A DNA stretch of 30,951 nucleotides from Phycisphaerales bacterium UBA854. Lineage in GTDB: Bacteria; Planctomycetota; Phycisphaerae; Phycisphaerales; SM1A02. Where the stretch lies: contig DBGM01000044.1 in assembly GCA_002295885.1 (NCBI GenBank), positions 1 to 30,951 of the forward strand, written 5' to 3'. Every line of letters begins with the position of its first letter. Positions within the stretch are counted from its first letter, which is position 1. Made by a program: the position numbers and the translations under genes. This document shows positions 7,245-13,743 of the stretch, one piece after another. Below the pieces are notes generated by a model. It was not told the DNA's origin and did no database searches. It saw only the letters and a program-made list of their open reading frames with translations.

Positions 7245-8777
7245 ATGCTTCTAGCCGATCTGAACTCGATGACCCTCCTGACCCATCTTCCGTGGGTGGT
7301 CTTCGTGTTCTGTCTTGGCGCCTGCGTGGGGAGCTTCGTGAACGTGGTGGTCCATCGACTGCCACGCGGCATGAGTCTGTCCGTTCCGCCCAGTCGGTGC
7401 GAGTCCTGCGGCGCCCGGCTCCGGTTTTTCCGCGAGAATCTGCCGATCCTCGGCTGGCTGCTGCTTCGCGGGCAGTGCCGGTACTGTCGCAAGCCCTTCA
7501 GCGCCGGCTACATGTTGGTGGAACTGGGCATGGCCCTGCTGTTCGTCTTCATCTACGTGGTGCTCTTCTGGGTGTCGTGGCGTACGCCGTGGCTGGGCGC
7601 CATCGGAGGGGAGTGGTGGAGCATGCAGTCCTTCGCGAAGGCCTGGCCGGCCTACGTCCTGCTCAGTTTCCTGCTCGCCGGCCTGTGGGCCATGACGGTG
7701 ATCGACGCCCGGACATTCACCATTCCGATCCAGATTCCGATGTTCATCACCATTCTGGCCTTCGTGCTCTGGCCCCTTCAGGGAGCCCTGGCGACGGCAT
7801 GGCCGCGTGCGGTCACCTGGCCGATCCCCGGTGTGACGTGGTGGTGGTTCATGGTCGCGTGCGGAGGCATGCTGGGGGTCGTCGTCAGCCGGGTGCTGCT
7901 GGCCGTCGGTGTGTTCCGCTGGTCGTTCGCCGACTACGAGGACTACGTGCAGGACGACGAACCGCTGGCCGACTACCCGCACGCTCGACGCGAGATGGGA
8001 GTCGAACTGGTCTACCTGCTTCCGATCGTCGTGGGACTGCTGCTGGGTGGATGGATCGGTGGCATGCTTCCCGACGGCGGAGCCCTCGGTCCCTCGCGCG
8101 TGCTGCAGGCGGTCGGTGGGAGCTTCATCGGATACCTCAGCGGCTGTGGCATCGTCTGGGCGGTCCGCATGTTCGGCACCCTGGCCTTCGGCCGCGAGGC
8201 GATGGGGCTCGGGGACGTGCATCTGATGGGTGCGGTCGGTGCGGTGCTGGGATGGTTCGATCCGCTGGTGATCTTCTTCCTCGCCCCCTTCCTGGGCCTG
8301 GCCTGGGTCTTCGTCACCGGACTGGTGTCGAGGTTCACCCGCAAGCAGGGCCGTGAGCTCCCCTACGGCCCGCATCTGGCCGTCGCCACTGTGCTGCTGA
8401 TCTTCGCCAGACCCGCGTTTGTGGACGCCTGGGAGGTGATGGTTCCCACAATTCCCATCCCCCAGCGGGCTTTGGAGCCCCAGGAAGCCCCGAAATCGGG
8501 CTCTTCCCGGCTGCAGCCGGCGGGAGGGACGGAATTCCCGGACCCTTTTTTGGAGACATACCGGCCCATCGGGCCGACTCAAAGAGCGGAGGGGCCACGG
8601 GATGATTGCATCCACAGCCTCCCCGGCCCCCCTCGGATCGGTCGGTACTCCTGTGGTGACCTGGATGGTCACCGGACCCGACCTGTGAGCAACTCGGAAA
8701 GGATGTTGAGTCATGCGCATGAAGCACCTGTTGGCAGTCGGATCGTTCGCCCTGGTCACGGTTCTGGCTGGATGTAA
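7245..8777 (+). CDS. Prepilin peptidase (A24 family) with an unusual C-terminal extension
   Basis: This membrane aspartic protease cleaves leader peptides of type IV pilins or type II secretion pseudopilins. The N-terminus has the first membrane helix with GACVGSFVNVVVHRLPRG, then a zinc-type CxxC pair (C52/C55, C78/C81). The catalytic aspartates are D154 in VIDARTFTIP and D324 in the GxGD motif (MGLGDVHLMG). The usual end LPYGPHLAVATVLL is reached near residue 385. An acidic soluble loop, YEDYVQDDEPLADY (231-244), separates membrane helices. About 108 further residues (402-510) are Pro/Gly/Arg-rich, use more A/T-ending codons, cross an intrinsic-terminator-like hairpin and overlap the next gene by 65 nt. 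The original stop was probably lost near 8440, where a TGA lies in another frame (8437-8439). No pilin or secretion genes are nearby. ATG at 8713 belongs to the next gene. Confidence 0.88.
   Translation: MLLADLNSMTLLTHLPWVVFVFCLGACVGSFVNVVVHRLPRGMSLSVPPSRCESCGARLRFFRENLPILGWLLLRGQCRYCRKPFSAGYMLVELGMALLFVFIYVVLFWVSWRTPWLGAIGGEWWSMQSFAKAWPAYVLLSFLLAGLWAMTVIDARTFTIPIQIPMFITILAFVLWPLQGALATAWPRAVTWPIPGVTWWWFMVACGGMLGVVVSRVLLAVGVFRWSFADYEDYVQDDEPLADYPHARREMGVELVYLLPIVVGLLLGGWIGGMLPDGGALGPSRVLQAVGGSFIGYLSGCGIVWAVRMFGTLAFGREAMGLGDVHLMGAVGAVLGWFDPLVIFFLAPFLGLAWVFVTGLVSRFTRKQGRELPYGPHLAVATVLLIFARPAFVDAWEVMVPTIPIPQRALEPQEAPKSGSSRLQPAGGTEFPDPFLETYRPIGPTQRAEGPRDDCIHSLPGPPRIGRYSCGDLDGHRTRPVSNSERMLSHAHEAPVGSRIVRPGHGSGWM
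8467..8520 (+). repeat. Two adjacent inverted repeats in the prepilin peptidase tail
   Basis: GGGCT-TTGG-AGCCC (8467-8480) is a perfect 5-bp stem, and CCGGCTGCAGCCGG (8507-8520) is a perfect 14-bp palindrome. Both lie after the last recognisable prepilin peptidase residue and suggest that this stretch works as RNA structure rather than as protein. Confidence 0.5.
8526..8551 (+). terminator. Intrinsic terminator-like hairpin with T6 inside an open frame
   Basis: GGG(A)CGG, an AATTC loop and CCG(GA)CCC form an interrupted stem that is followed at once by six Ts (8546-8551). This fits a rho-independent terminator for the xseA-xseB-prepilin peptidase transcript. It lies within the nominal prepilin peptidase frame, supporting the view that translation originally ended upstream. 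Confidence 0.55.
8562..8673 (+). promoter_or_regulatory. Structured leader upstream of the Pal-like lipoprotein gene
   Basis: Three perfect short hairpins can be drawn: CGGCCC-ATC-GGGCCG (8562-8576), GGATG-ATTG-CATCC (8600-8613) and GGTGACC-TGGAT-GGTCACC (8655-8673). No good -35/-10 pair was found. A spaced ribosome site AAAGGA follows at about 8698-8703. The stretch may be a structured 5' leader, or the last repeat (7-bp arms, 5-nt centre) may be an operator. Confidence 0.4.
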
Positions 8778-9354
8778 CTCCACCCAGGACAAGATGTCCC
8801 TCCTCGAGAAGGAGAACTCCGAACTGCGGGACCAGTTGAGCCAGCGGGACAAGGCCCTCGATGCGGCCAACTCCGATCTCCGCGAGGCGAACCGCATGAT
8901 GCGTGAGCAGGAGATCATGTTCGATCAGGAACTCACCAACCTCGCCGGTGGCGTGTCCTCGCCCAACGCCTTCGAGGGCATCGAAGGCGTCAGCACCAGC
9001 GTCTCCGGGCGCGAGGTGACAGTGACCGTCGCCAGCGACGTCCTCTTCGACTCCGGTCGAACCTCGCTGAAGTCCAATGCCAAGTCGTCGCTCGACGAGG
9101 TCGCCAGCGTGATCACCTCCCGCTATCCCGGTCGCTCCGTGAAGGTCATCGGGCACACCGACAGCGATCCCATCCGCAAGAGCGGTCACAAGAGCAACTA
9201 CCATCTCGGCTTCGAGCGCGGCTTCGCCGTCCGTGAGTACCTCATCTCCCGCGGACTCGACCCCTCGAACGTCTCGATCACCAGCTACGGTCCCGACCAG
9301 TCCCTGGGCAGCAAGTCCAAGAGCCGTCGGGTCGAAATCGTCGTCGCCGAGTGA
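8713..9354 (+). CDS. OmpA/Pal-type peptidoglycan-binding lipoprotein
   Basis: This is an outer-membrane-anchored lipoprotein expected to tether the envelope to peptidoglycan. The 213 aa begin with a basic n-region and a hydrophobic stretch ending in the lipobox LAGC (C21). A predicted coiled coil follows (about 27-75, MSLLEKENSELRDQLSQRDK). The OmpA-like C-terminal domain (about 98-213) contains VTVASDVLFDSG, VIGHTDSDP (145-153), NYHLGFERGFAVREYL (162-177) and SYGPDQ, ending in the strand SRRVEIVV. The helix motif is LGFERG rather than the common LSxxRA. No tol genes lie nearby, so assignment to Pal itself is not secure. ATG at 8713 is preceded by AAAGGA. An intrinsic terminator follows the stop. 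Confidence 0.9.
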   Translation: MRMKHLLAVGSFALVTVLAGCNSTQDKMSLLEKENSELRDQLSQRDKALDAANSDLREANRMMREQEIMFDQELTNLAGGVSSPNAFEGIEGVSTSVSGREVTVTVASDVLFDSGRTSLKSNAKSSLDEVASVITSRYPGRSVKVIGHTDSDPIRKSGHKSNYHLGFERGFAVREYLISRGLDPSNVSITSYGPDQSLGSKSKSRRVEIVVAE

Positions 9355-9379
9355 CACCGGAATCCGAGTTTCACGGAAT

Positions 9380-9409
9380 GCGGCTCCGCGTGCGGGGCCG
9401 CGTTCTTTT
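9380..9409 (+). terminator. Intrinsic terminator after the lipoprotein gene
   Basis: GCGGCTCCGC (9380-9389) and GCGGGGCCGC (9392-9401) form a 10-bp stem with one G-T pair, followed by the T-rich run TTCTTTT (9403-9409). It sits 26 nt after the lipoprotein stop and is the clearest rho-independent terminator in the window. Confidence 0.85.
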
Positions 9410-9433
9410 GCGCCGCTCCCGGCGCGGTAGAGT
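9410..9433 (+). promoter_or_regulatory. Hairpin and -10-like TAGAGT before kup
   Basis: GCGCCG-CTCC-CGGCGC (9410-9425) is a perfect 6-bp inverted repeat ending 2 nt before TAGAGT (9428-9433). TAGAGT is separated from the GTG start at 9440 by 6 nt, as in other putative leaderless starts of this window. There is no ribosome site. The repeat occupies the spacer/-35 zone and could be a regulator site. Confidence 0.4.
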
Positions 9434-9439
9434 GATCGT

Positions 9440-11398
9440 GTGCCCCCGACGGATGCACATTCCGAACTCCCCCCGGGCAATGCATCATCGACGCCCCAGC
9501 TGCCCCTGCTGGCGTTCGCCAGTCTCGGCATCGTGTTCGGTGATGTCGGGACCAGTCCGCTCTACACCTTCAAGGCGATCTTCAGCGACACCGTGATCGG
9601 AGTCCAGGCGACCGAGGCGTCGGTCCTTGGGGTCCTTTCCCTCGTGTTCTGGGCTCTCGCCCTCGTCATCACCGCGAAGTACGTCCTGGTGGTGATGCGT
9701 GCCCAGCACGAAGGGGAGGGCGGGATCTTCGCCATGCTGGCCTCGCTGCAGCAGCTGGGCTCCTTCCGATCCGGCAAGCTCAAGTCGGGGCTGCTGGTGC
9801 TGGCGGCGATGCTGGGAGCGGCGCTGCTGTACGGGGACGGGGTGATCACGCCCGCCATCTCGGTGATCTCAGCGGTCGAGGGACTCGAGACCATCTCGAC
9901 CGATCTCTCGCACTTCATCGTTCCGATCTCGATCGTCGTCCTCATCGGACTCTTCGTGCTGCAGCGGGTGGGCATCGAACGCATCGCTCTCGTCTTCAGT
10001 CCCGTCATGCTCCTGTGGTTCGTCGCGATCGGATTCTTCGGTCTCCTGGAGATCATCGAATCGCCCGCGTGCCTGCGGGCCGTCAATCCGGCCTGGGCGA
10101 TCGACTTCTTCGTCGACCAGCCGATGCACGCCTTCGTCATGCTCAGCCTCATCGTGCTCTGCGTCACGGGTGCCGAGGCGCTCTACGCGGATCTCGGCCA
10201 GTTCGGGCGTGGTGCGATCTCGCTGGCCTGGTTCAGCGTGGTCTGGCCCTGTCTGCTCCTGAACTACTTCGGGCAGGGGGCCTGGATCCTCGACTCGGCC
10301 CGCCTCCATCCCGGTGGGTGGGTGCACGAGTCGATGCACGTCGACATCTCCCATCCGTTCTTCTCCATCATCCCCGACGCCATGGTCTGGCCGATGATCG
10401 TCCTGGCGACCCTGGCCGCGATCATCGCGTCCCAGGCCATCATCACCGGCATCTTCGCCGTGACGCGTCAGGCCATCCAGCTCCGGCTGCTTCCGTACAT
10501 CCGGATCGTCTACACCTCCCACGAGCGGATGAGCCATGTGTTCCTTCCGGCGGTCAACCGCTTCATGCTGCTGGGCTGCATCGCCGCCGTCCTGCTGTTC
10601 CCCAGTTCGAACCAGCTGGCCGCGGCCTACGGCGTGGCCGTCACTGCGGTGATGTTCACGACGACCATCCTGCTGCTGGCCATCGGGCACGCGATCTGGA
10701 AGTGGCCGGCGTGGCTCCTGGTGCCGATGATCGTCGGCTTCCTGGTCATCGATCTCTCGTTCTTCGGCGCCAACCTCCTCAAGGTTCCCGACGGCGGATG
10801 GTTCCCGCTGGCCATCGCGCTGCTCTTCCTGCTCATGATGCACACCTGGCACACGGGTCGGCAGGAGATCCGGCGCAAGAAGCAGGATCCCGTCGTCAAG
10901 CTCGATTCCTTCGTCGAAGAGGTGCTTGCGGCGGAGCCCGTCCGCATCGAGGGGACGGCGGTGTTCCTGACCTCATACGTCACCACCACGCCCACGTGCA
11001 TGGTGGGGCTGTACCGGCGGATGCCGGTCCTCTACGACCGTTCGATCATTCTTTCCATGCAGCCGGCTCCGGTCGCCACGCTGCCCCGCAGTCGTCAACT
11101 GGAGGTCAAGGATCTCGGTCACGGCTTCTGGCTGCTGACCGGGCACTACGGCTACCTGCAGACTCCGAACGTACCTCGCCTGTTGCAACTCGCCCAGAAG
11201 CAGGGGCTCGAGGTGGATCTCAAGACGGTGTCGTACTTCACCCGGCGTGAAATCGTCGTACTGGGCGGAAACGCCAGGATGTGGAAGTGGCGGAAGGGAC
11301 TGTTCGCGGCGATGTCCCGGAACGCCCTGGCGGTCAGCGAGATCTTCGAGCTGCCCGCGGGACAGGTCGTCGAGGTCGGACTTCGCGTCGAACTGTGA
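9440..11398 (+). CDS. kup: Potassium uptake transporter, KUP family
   Basis: Kup proteins take up K+ together with protons across the inner membrane. The 652 aa are near E. coli Kup (622). The family hallmark GDVGTSPLYTF is at 34-44 and YGDGVITPAISV at 131-142. About 12 hydrophobic segments follow up to about residue 465, including GAEALYADLGQFG and NYFGQGAW. A soluble C-terminal domain of about 180 residues begins after the RRKKQDP linker. The start is GTG at 9440, chosen because the N-terminus from there to the first helix (about 20 residues) is of normal length and the TAGAGT box is 6 nt upstream. It stands alone between a strong terminator and the convergent mlaD gene, with 10 nt between the stop codons. 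Confidence 0.95.
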   Translation: MPPTDAHSELPPGNASSTPQLPLLAFASLGIVFGDVGTSPLYTFKAIFSDTVIGVQATEASVLGVLSLVFWALALVITAKYVLVVMRAQHEGEGGIFAMLASLQQLGSFRSGKLKSGLLVLAAMLGAALLYGDGVITPAISVISAVEGLETISTDLSHFIVPISIVVLIGLFVLQRVGIERIALVFSPVMLLWFVAIGFFGLLEIIESPACLRAVNPAWAIDFFVDQPMHAFVMLSLIVLCVTGAEALYADLGQFGRGAISLAWFSVVWPCLLLNYFGQGAWILDSARLHPGGWVHESMHVDISHPFFSIIPDAMVWPMIVLATLAAIIASQAIITGIFAVTRQAIQLRLLPYIRIVYTSHERMSHVFLPAVNRFMLLGCIAAVLLFPSSNQLAAAYGVAVTAVMFTTTILLLAIGHAIWKWPAWLLVPMIVGFLVIDLSFFGANLLKVPDGGWFPLAIALLFLLMMHTWHTGRQEIRRKKQDPVVKLDSFVEEVLAAEPVRIEGTAVFLTSYVTTTPTCMVGLYRRMPVLYDRSIILSMQPAPVATLPRSRQLEVKDLGHGFWLLTGHYGYLQTPNVPRLLQLAQKQGLEVDLKTVSYFTRREIVVLGGNARMWKWRKGLFAAMSRNALAVSEIFELPAGQVVEVGLRVEL

Positions 11399-11408
11399 CC
11401 CGTGCGGT

Positions 11409-12377
11409 CTAGAAGAGTCCCTCTTCGCGCAGCTGGTCGACCATGAGCGTGAACGAGATGATGGCCTCCTCGAGCTGCTTCATGCTGGCTTCCATGCTGT
11501 TGTAGAGATCCGGGTTCTTCACCAGCTGTCCGAGCGTCCCGTCGCCGTCGCGCATCGCTGCGAGGAGTCGCTCGGAGGTGTCGAGCATGCCGGCCAGTTC
11601 GCTGGCGACGGGCACCAGCTCGTCCATCATCGTCTCGCTCCGCGCGTCGATGTTCCCGGCCAGCATGGTCACTTCATTGACGAGGTCGATGCCCTCGTTG
11701 ACGAAGATGATTCCCGTGGCCATGAGATCGTGCATCGAGGCCCGGGCCTCGTCGTTGTCCAGCCACAGTTCGAGCAGCTGCAGTGCGCCGTCCACCCTGG
11801 CCAGGGTGGAACGGATGGTCGGGCCGTCGGTCGTCGCGCCACCGCCGCCGACCATGGCGACCAGGCCGTCGCCCAGTTCGGTGTAGGTCTCCGACAGGGA
11901 CTGGACCGAACCGAGCACCGGCTGGAGTCGTTCGTCCAGCGCCTCGTTGATCTGGGTGACCATGAGGTTGCGGATCGGGCCGGGCAGCCGGGCGCTGCCG
12001 TCGGTGGGCAGGGTGGGGGCCGAGAGCGCCTCGGGGGCGACGGAGAGGTCCAGCGCCGATCCCGTTCCCAGCAGGCTGCTGGTGGCAAAGGGGATCGCCG
12101 TCGAGGGGACGAGGTGCTGCTCGTCGATTCCAAGCACGAATCGCACCGGCCATGCCGGATCGGTGGTGTTCGAGACCGATGTGATGGTGCCGATCTTGAC
12201 GCCGTTGAGGGTGACGGAGTTGCCGCCCCGCAGTCCGGTGGCGGTCAGGGAGGGGATCTGGATCTCGTACTGATCCGATGTCCTGATCTCGCCGAAACGG
12301 ATCAGCAGGATCGACAGGCCCACGACCGCGATGATCGAGCAGACTCCGATCGCGAAATCGCGCATGGTTTCGTTCAT
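11409..12377 (-). CDS. mlaD: MCE/MlaD-family lipid transport protein
   Basis: MlaD-type proteins are membrane-anchored periplasmic MCE subunits of ABC systems that move phospholipids between the two membranes. The 322 aa have one N-terminal membrane helix (about 8-27) and a single MCE domain (about 33-112, with GLRGGNSVTLNGVKIGTI). A long alpha-helical region (135-322) contains the DGTLGQLVKNPDLY motif (279-292) common in MCE proteins. It is longer than E. coli MlaD (183 aa) and resembles the Mce/Ttg2C-like proteins with extended helices. Its ATG overlaps the mlaF stop by 4 nt (ATGA), indicating coupled translation with the ATPase. Confidence 0.88.
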   Translation of the reverse strand: MNETMRDFAIGVCSIIAVVGLSILLIRFGEIRTSDQYEIQIPSLTATGLRGGNSVTLNGVKIGTITSVSNTTDPAWPVRFVLGIDEQHLVPSTAIPFATSSLLGTGSALDLSVAPEALSAPTLPTDGSARLPGPIRNLMVTQINEALDERLQPVLGSVQSLSETYTELGDGLVAMVGGGGATTDGPTIRSTLARVDGALQLLELWLDNDEARASMHDLMATGIIFVNEGIDLVNEVTMLAGNIDARSETMMDELVPVASELAGMLDTSERLLAAMRDGDGTLGQLVKNPDLYNSMEASMKQLEEAIISFTLMVDQLREEGLF

Positions 12378-13177
12378 GATTCGAGTCCCTGAAAGGAGCC
12401 GGTGACCTCTCCGAGTTCCTCCGGAGTGGCACGCCCGTCGAGGAAGCGTCGGATGACCTCGTCGTCGGTCGACCTGAAGTCTTCCGGCTCGCCGACCATG
12501 AGGATGCGTCCCTGGTTCATCATGACCATGGTATCGGCGATCTTGAAGGCGGTCGGGATGTCGTGGGTCACCACGATGCTCGTCAGGGACAACGCCTCCT
12601 GGAGCCGGAGGATCAGCTGGGCGATGACGTCGCTGCGGATGGGATCGAGGCCGGTGGTGGGTTCGTCGTAGAGCACGACCTCGGGCTCGAGGACGATGGA
12701 TCGGGCCAGCGCGATCCGCTTCCGCTGCCCCCCCGAGAGTTCGGCCGGCATACGGTCCGCAGTGCCCGGTACGCCGACCAGTTCCAGCATCCGATCGACG
12801 CGCTTGAACCGTTCGGGGCGACTGACGTTCGTGTGTTCCCGCAGCGGGAAGGCGATGTTCTGCCCGACCGTCATCGAGTCGAACAGGGCGCCCTGCTGGA
12901 ACAGGAACCCGACCCGACGACGGATGTCGACGAGCTCGTGCTCCCGGAGTCGGTCAACCCGCTGGTCTTCGAACCAGACGCGACCGTGGTCGGGACGCAG
13001 GAGCCCGATGATGTGCTTCAGCATGACGCTCTTGCCGCACCCGCTGGGCCCCAGCACCACGGTGGTGCGACCGGGGTCGAAGGTCAGGTCGATACCCCGC
13101 AGGGCCTCGACGGAGCCGAAGGACTTCGAGACGGACTCGAGCCGGATGATCGGAGTTGGGGACGCGTGGTCGGGCAT
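12374..13177 (-). CDS. mlaF: ABC transporter ATPase, MlaF-type
   Basis: This is the ATPase that powers the Mla-type lipid transporter on the cytoplasmic face. The 267 aa contain Walker A GPSGCGKS (43-50), the Q-loop region FLFQQGALFDSMTV (91-104), signature LSGGQ (147-151), Walker B VVLYDEP (167-173) with GLDP, and the switch THD (204-206). QQGALFDSMTV and the start VSKSFGSVEALRGI are typical of MlaF/TtgA-like ATPases. mlaD overlaps its 3' end by 4 nt, but no MlaE permease gene is adjacent: the next gene upstream is divergent. The ATG at 13177 is only 12 nt from the facing Nudix start. No clear ribosome site is seen. Confidence 0.92.
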   Translation of the reverse strand: MPDHASPTPIIRLESVSKSFGSVEALRGIDLTFDPGRTTVVLGPSGCGKSVMLKHIIGLLRPDHGRVWFEDQRVDRLREHELVDIRRRVGFLFQQGALFDSMTVGQNIAFPLREHTNVSRPERFKRVDRMLELVGVPGTADRMPAELSGGQRKRIALARSIVLEPEVVLYDEPTTGLDPIRSDVIAQLILRLQEALSLTSIVVTHDIPTAFKIADTMVMMNQGRILMVGEPEDFRSTDDEVIRRFLDGRATPEELGEVTGSFQGLES

Positions 13178-13187
13178 GATCTATCAT
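13176..13187. promoter_or_regulatory. Palindrome ATGAT-CT-ATCAT between the divergent mlaF and Nudix starts
   Basis: The 12-nt space between the two start codons holds a 5+2+5 inverted repeat that includes the mlaF start codon. TATCAT (13182-13187) resembles a -10 element reading toward the Nudix gene and would favour its second Met (13199) over the first. The -35 region would have to lie inside mlaF coding sequence. Confidence 0.35.
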
Positions 13188-13189
13188 TC

Positions 13190-13735
13190 ATGGTACCGAT
13201 GCCCGACCCGATGCACCGACAACGCGTCTACGAGTCCCCGATCTTCTCCGTCGACGAGTGCCGGTGGACCGCCTCCGACGGAACCGAGATCCGACGGGCC
13301 TTCATCCGCCATCCCGGTGCGGTGCTGATCGTCCCGCAGCTCGACGAGGACCGGCTGGTGCTGATCCGAAACCGCCGAATGGCGGTGGGGAGGGCCATCT
13401 GGGAGTTTCCGGCCGGGACCCTGGAGCCCGGGGAGCCGCCGGAACTGGCGGCGGCCCGGGAGCTGACGGAGGAGACTGGCTACGTGGCCGGGCACCTCGA
13501 TCCGCTGGGCTCCTTCTTCACCTCGCCCGGATTCGCCGATGAGCTCATGCACGTCTTCGTGGCCCGGGAGCTCGTTCCCGGGGACCAGCGACTCGAGTCT
13601 CACGAAGAGATCGAAGTCGAGACCCATGGTCGGGCCGATGTTGAATCAATGCTCCGCAGTGGAGAACTGGTCGATGGGAAGTCGATCGCGGCCCTGCTGC
13701 TCTGGCGAGAGTGGATCTCCGGTCCGGGAGACTGA
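13190..13735 (+). CDS. Nudix hydrolase, ADP-ribose pyrophosphatase-like
   Basis: Nudix hydrolases cleave nucleoside diphosphates linked to another group. This one resembles the ADP-ribose/sugar-nucleotide branch. The 181 aa contain the full Nudix box (76-98): G of GTLEPGEPPELAAARELTEE, then TGYV, with REL-x-EE metal ligands. The preceding strands RRAFIRHPGAVLIVPQLD and WEFPAGTLEPGE, and the following GSFFTSPGFADE, are typical of ADP-ribose pyrophosphatases. In-frame Met codons at 13190, 13199 and 13211 are all possible starts. The open frame also extends far upstream on this strand, but that part is antisense to mlaF. The rhomboid gene starts 8 nt after its stop, so it leads a plus-strand operon. 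Confidence 0.9.
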   Translation: MVPMPDPMHRQRVYESPIFSVDECRWTASDGTEIRRAFIRHPGAVLIVPQLDEDRLVLIRNRRMAVGRAIWEFPAGTLEPGEPPELAAARELTEETGYVAGHLDPLGSFFTSPGFADELMHVFVARELVPGDQRLESHEEIEVETHGRADVESMLRSGELVDGKSIAALLLWREWISGPGD

Positions 13736-13743
13736 AAGGCGTC

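Noticed and set aside
7251..8918. A 555-codon minus-strand open frame opposite the prepilin peptidase
   Set aside because: Its His/Gln/Glu/Asp-rich translation has no fold signature. The plus strand has the membrane helices and catalytic aspartates.
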